Assembly: GCA_024138015.1 (NCBI GenBank)
Contig: JAMXBB010000004.1
Span: 5,625,098-5,689,097, forward strand
Length of the DNA stretch: 64,000 bases
Direction of reading: 5' to 3'
From: Lumnitzera littorea
Lineage: Eukaryota; Streptophyta; Magnoliopsida; Myrtales; Combretaceae
Numbering within the stretch: the first letter of the stretch is position 1; each line of letters begins with the position of its first letter. Position numbers and translations under genes: made by a program. The notes below the pieces were generated by a model. That model saw nothing but the letters and a program-made list of their open reading frames with translations, did no database searches and was not told the DNA's origin. Positions 1 through 13,104 of the stretch are shown piece after piece.

Positions 1-3000
1 ATATTGATTCAAATCGCTAGACATTGATTGTTTCATAACATGTCCACTTAAGACTAAAAATGAAGAATGTTTGTTGTTTGATTTATTTTCTTGACTTATC
101 CTTTTTCCATAATTAAAATACTAAAATATACAACTTAAATAAAAAAAGAGGACGTTTTAGGCATCTTTGGATTGGCTTTGATTAGCAAATCATCTCTCAT
201 AAATTTACACAAAACAAAGGATATTTGTGACAAATTACATTTGCCCATTGAATTTTTCATTATTATTTGTGGGCTATAAATACACCAAATTATGTGTGAG
301 TTATTCAGGTCCAATTAAATATTTACTCAAGTTCAATTCAAAAGATATTAAGTCGAGCTTGAGCCAATCGAGTAATTAGTCGGGTTCAACTTAAGTTTGT
401 TTGATGCCACTTTACTTAAGTTCAAGCTTAAAATCTAAAATCGTTTATGCTTGAGTCAAGTTTAAACTTTCAACCGAGTGGAGTTCGAGTTTGGCCTCAA
501 ATATTATTTCAACTTGATTTATTTACAACCTTGCTTTTATATATGTTTAAACCTATGTGTTCACATACAAGCTTTAAACCAGAAATATTTTAATGTGTGT
601 ACTATATGCACCTTAAGCCAAAGAAAGAAACAATTTTTTTTTTTTTTTATTTGAAGTGAATGAAAGAATAGGGTGTTTAAATGTTTGTGAATAGAAGATG
701 CTGTAGAAGAAAAAGAAAGAAGGAATCTGTATAAGAGCTGAATGTATTTTGAAATGAATGTGTGAAGATATTGAAATGCGATGAAACAAGAGATTAAAAA
801 AAAAAAAAGGAAAACAAAGAGAGAGAAACAAGGAGAGAATGAAGGAAAATGGAATCTGTTTGCTATGAAATAAAAAGAGAAAAAGAAAAAGAGATGGACA
901 ATCAATGAGAGATTAAAAGCTGGAATGAAGTTGAAGGCTCTAAGTGTTTGAAAAAATGATGAAGGCTGAATGCGCTTGAAAATAGGTGTAGAAAGGGCCT
1001 TAAAAAAATGTAATGGAAAAAAAAGGAGACGAAGTAAGAATATGAAAGGAAATGATAGATGAGAGTTTGAGAAGGTTTTGGCTTTGTACGCAATGTTTAC
1101 GTCCGGAAAGTGTGTGTTTTAAAAATGTTTTCGCTATTGCAGCTGCTTAATATTGGACCTGAGTGAAACGAGAAGATGTAGGTATACGAAAAAGGAAAAT
1201 GCTAAAGAGAGGATGCAGTAGAATAAGGATGGAAATTCCCTAATTTCTAGAAGGTTACAGCTGCCCAATTCTTCAAGGGGGAAATAACGAATATTCCTTC
1301 ATGAATATTTCATACTTATTCAAGCATTCTGAAATGGATTATGTTGAGGTGTACTGAGATAAAACAATAAAAGTTGAATTGTAATGCACCAGAACCTGGA
1401 ACGCTACAGCCTGCCACATGTCCCTAACTTCTACTGATACGTTAGGCGTTTAGGAACCTACAACTTGACTAAAATTCACAAACTAATTACATGAAACCAT
1501 CTGTCAACTCATAATTTAATAACCTCAAATCTAAATTAAAGTGGAATGTTGACCACTCAATTTCCACGTACCGCAATAGTAAACGAACCTAACTATTACA
1601 AGTGAAAGTACTTGAATACGATATAATTTTAAAACAAACAATCTAAAGTAATATCATCTAAAGGAGTCATAGGCAACCCCAAACAACTAACAGTTTCCCA
1701 ACATATATAACATAAAACAATAACGTACGATCCTCAATAGTTCACTCCTAAAAGCTAAGTTATACTCTCTCTGCTGCATCACCATAATAATAGAGATCAC
1801 CCTCCTTATCATAATACAAATAATCACAACTTGCATCCTCTACATAATTACCACCACAAACTTCACATCTTGAACATGCAGCTGAAAAACAACAATTTCT
1901 CGAAGGGTGAGCTAACGCCTAATATAGGATACTATATACATGTGCATGAACATACATGTAACGAGTTAAGTACACACATGAGTATCAACATAAATGTAAC
2001 AAACAACTGGTTTTAAATCTTATCATTTAAATTTGCAAATATCACAGTCTTAGCATTCTGAGACTTGCGGTTACTCATAACAACTATACACGCAATATAT
2101 AAATACTACATAGGTATTGGTGTTGGGTCTACCCTAATTACTCGAGTGTCACAAACCATCTTAGATCTACTTGGGTTTTTTCAATGCGAGAATCCACTAG
2201 GGACAACGTTGCGCAAAGATCACCAGATGCCTTACCAACACTACTGGACCCTACCAATGAGTGGTCGAATCCAAGCATAAGTAATAAATAGTTAAGTCCA
2301 AGTTTCATTTAAGTTCGGTTAATGTATACTAATCTAACACACACAGTCAATAAACATGTATCCTGTACCTAGAGTTCTTATCCCAAGATAATTCAACACT
2401 ACGTATTCTTTAGTACCTGTTCAAGATATAAAAGCTAGCTTAGAATTTAATAGTTTCATAACTCGATACTTCTTCCTCCTTAACTCTTCCCTCAACTTCA
2501 TACTCTAAGCTTCTACACCATATTCTATATATCTTCCTAACATAAATACGTGCAATATCAACATTCAAACAAGTTCCAGCATGTTGTCCCACACGCACAC
2601 CTACAATACACAGCGCCACTCCAATCTATGCATGCACATACATACTACTTGAAACCACAACTTTCATACATTTACACACATAGCAATTCCATGACATATA
2701 CATACCTACACCTAACACCAACACACATAAAGACACGGTCGTACAATACACACACAGTCTTACACTTATGCATGACGTATGCATACCGCCGTACCACACA
2801 CCCTAATACCATAAACTCTAACACCGACTCGGCAACGCCAATAATACACAATTTACGCCGTAACCATATCACCATTGTTCTCATTCACATCATCAACCAC
2901 TTTTGTTGACCCGACACTAAAACCACAAAACCAAGAATTCTTTAAAAAAAAAGCAAGAAGAATACTTACATGTAATTTTTTATAAGAAACACCCTAGACT

Positions 3001-5728
3001 CAAATTATAAACGTATGAAGTTGCAAAAATGGAAATCTTTATGGTGTTTTTGATTTCTTCTTGAAGAAAAACGAATTTATACGTTAGATAGACGAAGAAC
3101 TTACTCAAAATTGTTGTATATGTGCATTCTTGAAATTTTATTAGTTTTTCTCATGTCTTAGCCCTCTAGATTGGAATTTTGGCTTTGAATTTGAAAAGGG
3201 TTGAGTTGTGAACTGTAAGTTTTCTATTCCTGTAGAAAAGTAACGTGATAATTTAGTAGAAAACGGATATAGTATTTATTTAGAATAAGGAATAATAGGA
3301 AGTCTGAATCTTTTTTCACAACCAAATGATCCTTGTTATCTTTTATAAATTACAAGCTATACCAATGTTTGAATATTTTTTCATGATAATATTGCCCCTA
3401 ACATTTAATATCTATTTACTTGCTACACTAAATTTTTTAAGTCTATATTTTATTTTCTTATTCCTTCCCTTATTTTAAATTTCTAATATTATTATTATTA
3501 TTATATAACCTTTTTCCTTTCTTTTTGATTGGGTTTTACACGAATCATGGAAAAAGGAACTGCATGGAAATAGGTGTGTATCTATAACGCTTCATTTATT
3601 TTCCCATAAGCCTGAATGCATAGGGCTGCAGTTAAAAAAAAAAAAAAAAAGAGAATATCTTTTCTTTTAGCATGTGATATTGTGACACGTTGCCTCAGCA
3701 TAAAGTCGTGGGGGCAGCCTGCAGAAATTTTCGTATTAGGACACCTGTCAAAATCCCAATGGGGGTAAAGGCATAAAGAATTATGCTATATCTCGTTTTT
3801 TGTTCTTTACTCTCCTGAAGTATATGGGTGATGAAGTTTCACAAATAAAAATGAGGACATGCCGAGAAGAAAAATATTTTTTTCGTTTGATGCTGCAATT
3901 TACGGTATTACCAGAAAAGGAGTAGAAGAATAATGTCTAAGAAAGAGAGAGAGAGAGAAGAATTCTTGTCTTTCACTTTGTTGAGGTAGGTTCTGGACGT
4001 GCTCCAATTTGGTGAAGGATATTTTAACAAGTATAGGTAATGGCTGAATATTGCCACGTGGTCAAGGAATTCATACTGAGGTGTAATGCTAACAAAGGTG
4101 AAGGCAGGAGGAAAATAAATGCTACGATTCATATTTGTATTAAGCCATATTGGAAGTCGTAATTTGCTGAACTGTCAGTCACTCACATAATGGAAAGTGA
4201 CCTTCATTTCTGAATAATGTACCACAAGATCAAATATTGGCTTCCATGAATCAAATGATGTGATTCAGACTTTTACATATCAAATATGAAGCCTCAAAGC
4301 TTGAGCGACAAAGAATTTTTGAAATTGAAACTCAAGGGTGTCATTCGTTGTCTTTACCGTTTTAATTCGAATAAGGCGTATTAATTTGATGGCCTAGTAA
4401 GCATAATTGACCCAATCGATTCCAAAATATCATGACATCGGAAGCCATAGGGGTATGTACTGGCAAAAAAATTGCGAGCCCAACATTTCAAGTATTGAAC
4501 GAAGCAACCTATGTTTCAATAACACCCTCCTGCATTATGCATTGCGCCAAGACAAGGTGTACAAGTTAGACATCAAGCCACGACTCAACAGCGATAATTA
4601 TAACAGATGCCACGCAATATACCCTAAAAGCCAGGCGATGCGTCAACCAGAGCTCCCTTCCTCAAAGCAGAAATGCCGACATTCCCATCAAATATGGTCT
4701 AGTTCTTTCATGGAAATTAAGTAACGAATGTGAACCCACCATCAAAAAGGGGGAAAAAAAAATCTATAAAAGAAGGTATGTTTAATGTATTGACTTGGGG
4801 GCATTAAAAACCAATATATGGATTTGTGGTTCTCTTGAAAGCTCAAAACTATCAAGCAAGTAGTTAGACCCGATGATTGTACAACAGTAAGCTAGATTGG
4901 TGCCTTACCTAGAATTCAATGAGGAGCTAGCCAATGGCTAACCTATTTAATATTCGTGGTTCAAAACTGCCACCGTTGAAAAATTAAAGTGTTGGTGTTA
5001 CCTTCATCGAATCACTCGGGGGGCAATAAAACTTCATTTAGCCAAGGTGATACACGTCCGAACTCGGCCACTAAGAAGTCTTTCAAATTACTTTACATCA
5101 ATGGAGTTGGATATAGATGTCATGATCTACTACAGAAATAAGTTATTCAATTTTGTCGTCTAAAAGGCTTAATCAATACCCAAACTCTTTTGATTTTGTC
5201 TGAAAGACTTTAGTTCGATGGGCAAAAATCAAGCCTTGAGCTTAATAATCTAAATAAATTTGACTTTTTGAGGTAAAATGACGAGGTGAGCTTAGAGTCG
5301 GCCCGTTAAATCAATCTATTAAATTTAACTTTTTTTTTATTTAGCTCACACTAAAAATGTAATAATAATAAAGCATTTGTTGAGTCTAAACTTATAATAG
5401 GAGTCCACTTGAGATCCATTAATAGAATTCAATCTGAGCCATTGATTACCATCACTATTCAATAAATAGGATCATTGACTATTTTCTATAAATACCTCAT
5501 TTCTTTTCTCATTTGAACAAGAGAAAAACTTACATTAATATTGTTACTTTTTCGAAAACTTATCTCAAAGATTAAATACTTAAACTTTTTATTGATTATA
5601 GAGTTTGATGCCATCATTCTCCTCCATATGTCATAACATGTATTAAAGACTTACTCAAATTGCCTTCTTCTCCTCCCTATTCTATTTTACTTTCTTGTCA
5701 TCTCATACGTATAATTCATGTCATTTCC
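1..5728. other. Gene-poor, repeat-like intergenic DNA
   Basis: I find no convincing gene here. The reading frames in this stretch come from low-complexity sequence (A/G-rich at 620-1080, CA-rich at 2550-2900) and lack recognisable domains. A 105-codon frame at 4407-4724 resembles nothing I know. Around 300-520 there is degenerate sequence rich in AAGTTC/CGAGCTT words, of the kind left by old plant repeats. The 1380-3250 stretch reads like LTR sequence but I cannot set its ends. A short GA microsatellite lies near 3945-3960. Confidence 0.5.
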
Positions 5729-5759
5729 TTAGTTATGTGTAATATGATTAAATTTGAGA

Positions 5760-6560
5760 CACGCATGTGACCCTCGAAACTCAATCCTTACACCCACACT
5801 TATGATCTCCATCTCGGAAAAAACCAAGTTCTTCAACGATTGGGACGACGTTGACACTTGAAGCAATAGATCTTCCATCGTTCTACAGTTTAGTTTATCG
5901 TTGTTGAAAAAAAATAAAATTAGAGGATATGAAAACATATAGCTTACGCTTTTCAACAAATTGATTATGTTAGGAGCAGTATGATTTTCGTCTTCTGGAA
6001 ACTCTGATATTATATTAAAATCTTGTTACTCTCTTCAGCTGGTTGAGTAAATAAATCTAAATTTGACTGATGAAAACATGTCCTAGATTTGTTTTTGTTT
6101 TCATTTGTTAAGAGCACATTGATTTTACATACAACGCATGCATGTTGATATATTTAATTAGAAATACTATAAGAGTTAAAAGAACTTTTCGATTTTCACA
6201 TAATTATTTATTGAAATTTAGTCTTATCTAAGTAGGAAATGTATCAATATAAAAGTAAAAACTGCCAAAGAAAATTTACTGGCTCGTTGGAATTATTTTC
6301 AATTATTTGTGATAAATAAGACATACTTTTAGTTTAAAGGATAATTTAAGGAATTATTAGTGAAAAGATAATTTTTGAGAGATATGACAGAAGAATTAGT
6401 CTATTGCGTTTTTAACATTGTATATGATGGGTTTTTTGTTTTTTCTATAAATTTTTCATAATACATTGTCAATATGAGGAAGAAATGAAGAATCTCCTTC
6501 ATATGTAACCTTTTCTCCTTCCAGTTATTGCCAAGAACACTTCTAGAGGAGTTACGAGAT
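5760..6560 (-). pseudogene. NLR gene relic: start of an LRR exon plus part of the preceding intron
   Basis: The minus strand at about 5870-5760 encodes a decayed LRR segment (LLQVSTSSQSLKNL followed by SEMEII). It matches the start of exon 4 of the large NLR gene in this window (LLQVSPSFPSLEHL, SEMEIIDIW). The resemblance continues into non-coding DNA: 5980-6140 resembles 32340-32510 and 6470-6550 resembles 32580-32640, both inside intron 3 of the intact gene. It is therefore a genomic copy, not a processed transcript. Only this exon edge survives, and the frame is lost after about 40 residues. Its strand and position suit the missing 3' part of the pseudogene at 13105-15417. Confidence 0.7.
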
Positions 6561-8947
6561 TTTGCAAATCAAAAATAAAATTTGGGGCAAATTTGCATAT
6601 ACACTATTTAAAATAATTGTTAAGTATGATATATTCTTAAACTTTCAAGCAACTACTTTGCTCTTCATCTTTGAAAAGGGAAGATTACAAGTGAGAGTAT
6701 CAACATTTAGAGTTTAGTTCAAAAAGGGATCGGGTTTCAAGTAGTTTTAATAGATAATCAATGTTATATTGAGTGGTTAAAAAAAAATGAAGCTTCTTGT
6801 GGTTAAAATAAAGAATTAATATTATATTGAGAAGCTTAAATAGACAATCAAGTTTTAAGTGTAACGGCTCATAATCTGAGGGCATCACAACTCACTACAT
6901 GCTCCTATCTTTCAGGAACATGTTAAGGCTCTAAAGCTAACTACGATCTCCACAATTACTTCTAACAACTCTTTATCAGGTATAAATAAAAATTCTCCAA
7001 ATCCATCAACACAGATGACTCACAGGCGAGTCACTTTAAGAATAAACATACTAAATAACTAGATCTTGATCTTCTACATCATACAAAACTAACCACCTCT
7101 TTTTCCTAAATTGATAATAGTAATTTCCATACTTGTTGTAAGTTTATTAAATTGACTTACAGTTGTAAAAAAAAAAAAAAAAGCATAGAAGAATGAGCCA
7201 AAACTCAGTATGGATGTATAAACACACATGGATGCCAAACTCAAGACATTCATACGCATATAATGCAACTATAACATAATATGAACAAACAATAGTTAAA
7301 TTATCTTCAATTTAGGCCAGCATACAACATATGGGTACTCATAACGTCGCCACACTTTGATCTTTGTCTACATTCATAGGTGAATATAATATAAGTTTTC
7401 TTTTAAGTCCTTTATGCCCAGAGTCTAGAGTCTAGAGATTAAAAACGTAAAATTCTAATTATGGCATTCCATATATGAGTCCACTAGGAAATCCTTACAT
7501 ATGACAAGCAATTGCTCATTTAGGAAACTACCACTGTGGGCCCCTAAAGTAAGTAGATAAAGCACAACCAACAGTCATGGTTAGTTAGGTGGTATATGAA
7601 TTAGTCTGGTTACATTCTAAGTCCTAACAAGTGGAACCATACAAACAAGCACTACATATCTAGAATCGCTCCATAACAGCTAAATGAACTCCAACTCATG
7701 AACCCTGAATCAACAGCTCATACCTTAATGAGGAAGGAATTCGTTAGCCATCACAAATATACTTGAAAATAAGCATATACGTTAACCCTCAATTACTCGG
7801 TAACTAAGTTCGACCTAAAGTCACTTTTAAAACCTAAAGTTACTTTTAAACCTATAAACTTATCCAATCAAAGGTTCTAAAAGTAAACAATCAAATCTAA
7901 TCATAAATCAAGAATAGAGATTGAAGATAATATAAATACATAATACGATGAGGCCTAAAAGTTAACATATTTATATAATATCATTTAATTACTCTAAACA
8001 TAAGGTACAATATCTATATATATATATAAAGGAAAATATAAAGTGAACACATAATGAGGATATTAAAATAGATAGTTTTGCTAATTGTTATAATAATAAA
8101 AGAATACATACTTAATTAGATAATATTAGAGCTTATAAGAGTACATAAGAAAAGATATATTAATAATAGGAAATCTAAATCATATGAAGTAGAAATAATC
8201 TAACAATAATAATATCATCAATAATAATAATAAATTATGGTCGTAATCATAATAGAATAAATTATTGTAATCAAATTGATACTTGGAATCGTACATATAT
8301 GACAAGAGTATTACTACACTTCATATCTAGAAAAATAGTGACCCAACTCCAAATATAACAAAAATAGGAATCAACCTATACTTACATATATACCCATTAC
8401 TCCAACATATGACACAATTTATAATAGCAACCTCCAAGTAAAATAATACTACTAATATGACAATAAATAGATTTATAATAGGAATTGAATACCAAGAAAA
8501 TAATTACTTTTCACAATAATAACGGAAAAATAAAAATAATAAATGACGTACACCATGTCAAAAAAGGATAGTCGAATTCACTCAAAAAATAAAACTGAAA
8601 TGAAAATACCAGATGAATACGAATCGAACCAAATATGATCCTATTACAAACAAAAATATATAAATTATATTTTATTTACTAATATACTCAGATAATTAAC
8701 AAATAAAATTTATCAAAATGGTTCAGTACACGCAGAATATAATTACAAAAAGTTGTCCACAAAAAGAATCAAAGCTAGTGAGAGAGAGATTAGGGAAAAG
8801 AGTAATGGAGTGGGGTCCGACTAAGAGTAAAATGAGGGATTGAAGGTGGGTCCAACATGAAGAATAGTGAGGGGGTGAGAAGAGAGATATGCAGGGTGAT
8901 GGATAGATGGCAAGAGAGGGATTGAGATTAGGGAAGTGTTGGAGGGT
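6561..8947. other. Gene-free LTR-like repeat DNA upstream of the copia insertion
   Basis: I see no coding sequence. The stretch is A/T-rich. From about 6860 it has the texture of a plant LTR, starting TGTAACGGC, and 8760-8947 becomes G/A-rich. Similar G/A-rich sequence resumes on the far side of the copia element (12026-12300), so the copia element probably inserted into this older repeat. I could not find the partner end or a target duplication for the older repeat. Confidence 0.4.
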
Positions 8948-9194
8948 TGTGAAGATTACGTATTTGTATAGCTAGCATTTATCTATTTGTCCATTTATAC
9001 CAATAGTATGATGACATGTAACAGTTAGTTATTGTTGTATAAATATTGGAATTAGTTAACTCGAAAAATAGATTTTCATTTTCTATTTCATTCCAATAAT
9101 AGACAGAGCAAACTCGATGGAGTTCTTGAGCTAATTCAACCTTTCCTTACTTTGGAATTCTATACAATCAGAATCAATTTTGCAGTTGTTCACA
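8948..9194 (+). repeat. 5' LTR of the rearranged copia element
   Basis: This 247-bp LTR begins TGTGAAGATTACG and ends in GTTCACA. It is the same length as the copy at 11774-12020 and aligns along its whole length with scattered substitutions. It is preceded by AGGGT and followed directly by the primer-binding site. Confidence 0.9.
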
Positions 9195-9206
9195 TGGTAT
9201 CAAAGC
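9195..9206 (+). other. Primer-binding site (initiator tRNA-Met)
   Basis: TGGTATCAAAGC lies immediately 3' of the LTR. It differs at one position from the usual plant copia site TGGTATCAGAGC. Confidence 0.85.
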
Positions 9207-9346
9207 TATTACGATAAGATCTATCAATTTTCTTCGTATTCATTATCTATAAATCAATCATGAGTGGCTAAGGTCAACAATTGCAAATTCAACAAATCGA
9301 GCAATTTTATAATGATCCTTTGTATATTTCTTCATTTGATAGTCCG

Positions 9347-9551
9347 AAGTAAGGAAAGGTTGAATTAGGTCAAGAACTCCATCAGGTTTGCTCTGTTTAT
9401 TATTCGAATGAAATAGAAAATGAAAATCTATTTTTCGAGCTAACTAATTCCAGTATTTATACAACAATAACTAACTCTTACGTATCATCATACTAATGGT
9501 ACAAATGGACAAATAGATAAATGCCAGCTATACAAATAAGTAATCTTCACA
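9347..9551 (-). repeat. Inverted, truncated copy of the copia LTR
   Basis: Reading the minus strand from 9551 gives the LTR start (TGTGAAGATTAC) and about 205 bp of LTR. The last 42 bp or so, the U5 end, are missing. The copy opposes the 5' LTR across roughly 150 bp, making a large potential hairpin. The bases beyond 9551 (CCTCCC-rich, 9552-9573) are the antisense polypurine tract of the same inverted segment. Confidence 0.85.
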
Positions 9552-9579
9552 CCCTCCCTTCCCCCCTCCCTTTCAGTTG

Positions 9580-9905
9580 GAGCCAATTGAAGGCCTAACT
9601 TGGACAAAAAACTTCGCAGCTACTATAAGGATGAAGGCTTAGCCAGAAAGTCAGCAAGCTATTGAGAACTGGGAACATGAATCAAATGCAGAAATCCCTC
9701 ATTCACATGATGTCAAATAAAATGGATATCAATGTTAATGTGTTTAGTCCAAGCATGTAAATAAGAATTGTGTGCAATCAACATAGCAAAACGATTATCA
9801 CAAGATAAACAAATAGGCGAAGAAATAGGAACTTTCAAGTTGCGAAGAATGAAGGAAGTCCACAAAAGTTCCTTAGTAGTAGATGCCATGCTTCTATACT
9901 CTTCC
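9580..9905 (-). pseudogene. Antisense copia RNase H C-terminal fragment
   Basis: On the minus strand this encodes the copia RNase H end: EEYRSMAS, then LSCDN and TKHINIDIHFI, followed after a stop by HHVNEGFLHLIH. The sense copy of the same region lies at 11430-11740 in the same element. The two have clearly diverged, and the antisense copy keeps a tryptophan where the sense copy has a stop (KELLW). The switch back to sense sequence falls at about 9895-9910. An apparent plus-strand frame across 9768-10079 is a fusion of antisense RNase H with sense linker and is not a real gene. Confidence 0.8.
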
Positions 9906-11740
9906 TTGCCAATGGATTCATCCACTATTGTTACAGCCCCTATTCCACTATCACTTTCTCAGTCCAATTCTGATTCAATACCATCTGTTTTGGATCATCA
10001 TGATAATTCCTCCTCTTTGCCTTCGTCTAATCATAGTCAGTTGAGAAAGTCTATTAGGGAATGTAAAATTCCGTCTTAGCTTGCTGATTTTCAACATATA
10101 GTATATGGTTGTTCTACTAATATATCTGTCAATGCTTACTCCCTTCATTTACAATATCCTTTGTTTAAATAAAAAACTTTTGCATCATATCCATCGAATT
10201 ACATTGTATCCTTAGCACATGTATTAACAACTAATGAACCATATTTATATTCACAAGCCTCTAAGAATAAAGATTGTATTCATGCAATGAACAAGGAAAT
10301 TGAAGCATTAGAGTTAAATGAAACTTAGGAATTGACAACATTGCCTCCTGGTAAGAAACCTATTGGGTCAAAATGGGTTTATAAAATTAAGTATAGGCCC
10401 AATGGCTCAATTGAGAGATATAAGGCTAGACTTATAGCTAAAGAGTATACTCAAGTTGGGAGTATTGATTATCATGATACTTTCTCACCTGTAGCAAAGT
10501 TAAGTATAGTTAGAATTCTTCTTGCTGTCATTGCTACATGATCATGGTCTTTATATTAGATTGATACAAATAACACGTTCTTACATAGGTTTCTAAATGA
10601 GGAGATTTATATGCTACCCCTTCCAAGATATTCTAAAGCTAGGCTTGATCAAGTGTATAAACTTAAGAATTCTCTTTATGGACTTAAGTAAGCATCTAGA
10701 CAGTGGAATATTGAGATTTCCAAGTTCTTAATGTAATAGGGGTTCTAACAATCCTCTAGTAATCATTTTCTCTTTACATATCTTGTTGGTCATGATTTTG
10801 TTGTTGTTTTGTTGTATGTTGATGATGTGCTTCTCATGGGAAGCAATGAAGTCTTGATTGCTGATCTAAAGAAGCATTTAGATGGTGCTTTTACCTTCAA
10901 GGACCTAAGTGTTGCATGGTTCTTTTTGGGTTTGGAGTTGTGTCGTTTTGATGCCAAGATTCTTTTACACCAGCATAAGTTTATTTTTACTTACTTACTG
11001 ACATGGGTTTAGTTAATTGTAAACCTCAATCATTACCATTACCTTCGAGATTGCTTCTCACTAAAGAGCTTGGAGATGAACTTGTTGATCTTTACTTATA
11101 TAGGCATCCTGTTAGTTGTTTACTTTATCTGACTTTATCAAGGCCTGATATTACATTTGTTGTCACTAAGCTGAGTCAATTTCTTTCATGACCTAGAACT
11201 CCTCATTGGCAAGCAGCTGTTCATTTTTTGAAATATTTGAAAGGCTCTATTGACCTTGGTTTATTTTATCCTTTAACCAATTCCCTTAAGCTTCATACGT
11301 TTTCCAATTCTGATTGGGGTTCGCATACATTTGATCGTAAGTCTCTTACAGGTTATTGTATCATGCTAAGAGATACACTTGTTATATAGAAATCTAAAAA
11401 ACAGAACACTGTTAGTACTTTTACTATAGAGGCGAAGTATAGAAGCATGGCATCTATTGTTAAGGAACTTTTGTAGACATCCTCCATTCTTCACAACTTG
11501 AAAGTTCTTGTTTCTTTACTTATTTATTTATCTTGTGATAATCTTTCTGCTATGCTGATTGCGCGTAATCCTTGTTTACATGATCGAACTAAACACATTG
11601 ACATTGATGTCCATTTAAGTTGACATCATGTGAATGAGGGATTTCTGCATTTGATTCATGATCCCAGTTCTCAACAGCTTGTTGATATTCTGACTAAACC
11701 TTTATCCTTACAGCAGTTGTGAAGTTTTCTTATCCAAGTT
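9906..11740 (+). pseudogene. Copia pol fragment: reverse transcriptase and RNase H, decayed
   Basis: Sense-strand copia pol sequence starts in the linker after integrase. It runs through reverse transcriptase (GSKWVYKIKY, YKARLIAKEYTQ, DYHDTFSPVAK, LLYVDDVLLMGSN with the catalytic YVDD at about 10815-10830) into RNase H (SDWGSHT, EAKYRSMAS, TKHIDIDVH). Many in-frame stops interrupt it, for example at 10077, 10326, 10539 and 11010, so no enzyme can be made. The integrase core and everything 5' of it are missing. The lineage is Ty1/copia by domain order (reverse transcriptase downstream of integrase) and motifs. I did not assign a finer clade. Confidence 0.88.
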
Positions 11741-11760
11741 GGGCCTTCAATTACCTCTAA

Positions 11761-11773
11761 CTTGAGGGGGGAA
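11761..11773 (+). other. Polypurine tract of the copia element
   Basis: CTTGAGGGGGGAA immediately precedes the 3' LTR and fits the plus-strand primer of copia elements. Confidence 0.75.
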
Positions 11774-12020
11774 TGTAAAGATTACTTATTTGTATAATTG
11801 GCATTTATTTATTTGTCCATTTGTACCATTAGTATGATAACACATAGCATTTAGTTATTGTTGTATAACTACTAGAATTAGTTAGCTTGAAAAATAGATT
11901 TTCATTTTCTGTTTCATTCCAATAATAAACAAAGCAAATCCGATAGAGTTCTTGAGTTGATTCAACCTTTCCCTACTTTGGAATTCTATTTAATTGGAAT
12001 CAATTTTGCAATTGTTCATA
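11774..12020 (+). repeat. 3' LTR of the rearranged copia element
   Basis: This 247-bp LTR begins TGTAAAGATTACTT and ends in GTTCATA, so its terminal CA has mutated to TA. AGGGT follows directly at 12021-12025. It is more diverged from the 5' LTR than the inverted LTR is, as judged by eye. Confidence 0.88.
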
Positions 12021-12025
12021 AGGGT

Positions 12026-13104
12026 GAGTGAGAACGTAAGAGATTGGGGAAAGGGAGGTCTGATAGAGAATTGAAGGGGGAATTAGGATTACTGGGTGGG
12101 GCCATATGTCAAGGGTTGGGGCGAGAGTAGGAGAGGGGATTATAGACTGAGACTAGAGAGGAGAATAAGGAATTGAGAGAGAAAGGGTTTGGGGTCTAGT
12201 GGACAATGAAGAAAAAGCGAAATGAAGGCAGGCAAGAGACAAGATTAAAGGAGAAGGGAATTGAGGTAAGGTATAGGGTAGGTTTTGAGTAGAGTCTAGA
12301 TTATTCTAGAATTTTTTAGAATAAAGGGTGTGCCTATTTAAGGTAGAAATGTAAAGAATTAAGTGAAATTAGAATAATAGTATTTAGAGAAAAAAAATAA
12401 ATCATGTATAAAAATATTGTAGGATATATATATGTGCGTAATACTAATAAAATATTTATACTTTATATGTAAAATAAACTTTAATCTATTTAACATGTAC
12501 GTAAAATAAGAATCATAGAAAAATATTATCAAAACCTTTAAAGATCTATATAAAATTTTAAAAAAGTCTAGAATTACTCGAAGATAAGTAAAATGAAATT
12601 TTCCTTTATTAAGATGTAGTTTTTAGCAACACAATCTAAAAGAATTTTACTACTTAAAAAAATTACTTTTTTATCTTGATCGATTGTTTCATTAAGTATT
12701 TAAAATAGATGGTCAATGTTATAATAAGGTTCAAATAGGAGATTAAAACTTGGGAAATTGTGAAATAATATGAGTGTTTTATTTTTTTTATTTGAATCAC
12801 TTATTATAATCATCCATTTTAACTAAATTCAATCCTTTATCTAAACCACTCAGCATAACTTTGATTTTTTATTTTAACCATTTAAAAATTTAATCCTCTA
12901 TTTAAATTTGGTCTCAAATATTAATCATTTTATATATAATATTTCCTTCATTATTCGTTCCCAAATGTTGCTAAGGCTCAAAACACTACTGTTTATGATG
13001 CTTTTGAAATAAATGTGAGATTATAGCAATCACTTGGAGTTATTTGCATATTTTTAAAAATTATGATATATGAAATCAAATTTTTGAAATTTAGGAATTT
13101 CTTA
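12026..13104. other. Gene-free stretch between the copia element and the NLR pseudogene
   Basis: The first 300 bp are G/A-rich and continue the repeat that the copia element interrupted. At about 12695-12810 a short imperfect foldback is visible (AAAATAGATGGTC...CAAATA against TATTTGAATC...CATTTT). It could be a small MITE, but I cannot define its ends. I see no coding sequence. Confidence 0.4.

Larger units (their letters stand above)
8948..12020 (+). mobile_element. Rearranged Ty1/copia retrotransposon with intact target duplication
   Basis: Two direct 247-bp LTRs (8948-9194 and 11774-12020) bound a 3,073-bp element flanked by the 5-bp duplication AGGGT (8943-8947 and 12021-12025). A primer-binding site complementary to initiator tRNA-Met follows the 5' LTR, and a polypurine tract precedes the 3' LTR. 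The interior is abnormal. After about 85 bp of 5' gag region, the sequence flips to the antisense 3' end of a copia element (truncated LTR, polypurine tract, RNase H). It then returns to sense orientation at the linker before reverse transcriptase. Most of gag, the protease and nearly all of the integrase are absent. The element cannot be autonomous. The single target duplication suggests the rearranged molecule integrated as a unit. Confidence 0.88.

Noticed and set aside
561..1093. Three overlapping minus-strand frames rich in Phe and Ser
   Set aside because: They are produced by an A/G-rich tract; there is no domain and no codon pattern of a real gene.
2550..2909. 119-codon plus-strand frame rich in His, Tyr and Thr
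   Set aside because: It follows from CA-rich sequence with repeated ACACA words; an overlapping antisense frame shows the same bias.
9768..10079. 103-codon frame that looks like a single small gene
   Set aside because: It crosses the junction between antisense RNase H and sense pol linker of the copia element, so it is an artefact of the rearrangement.
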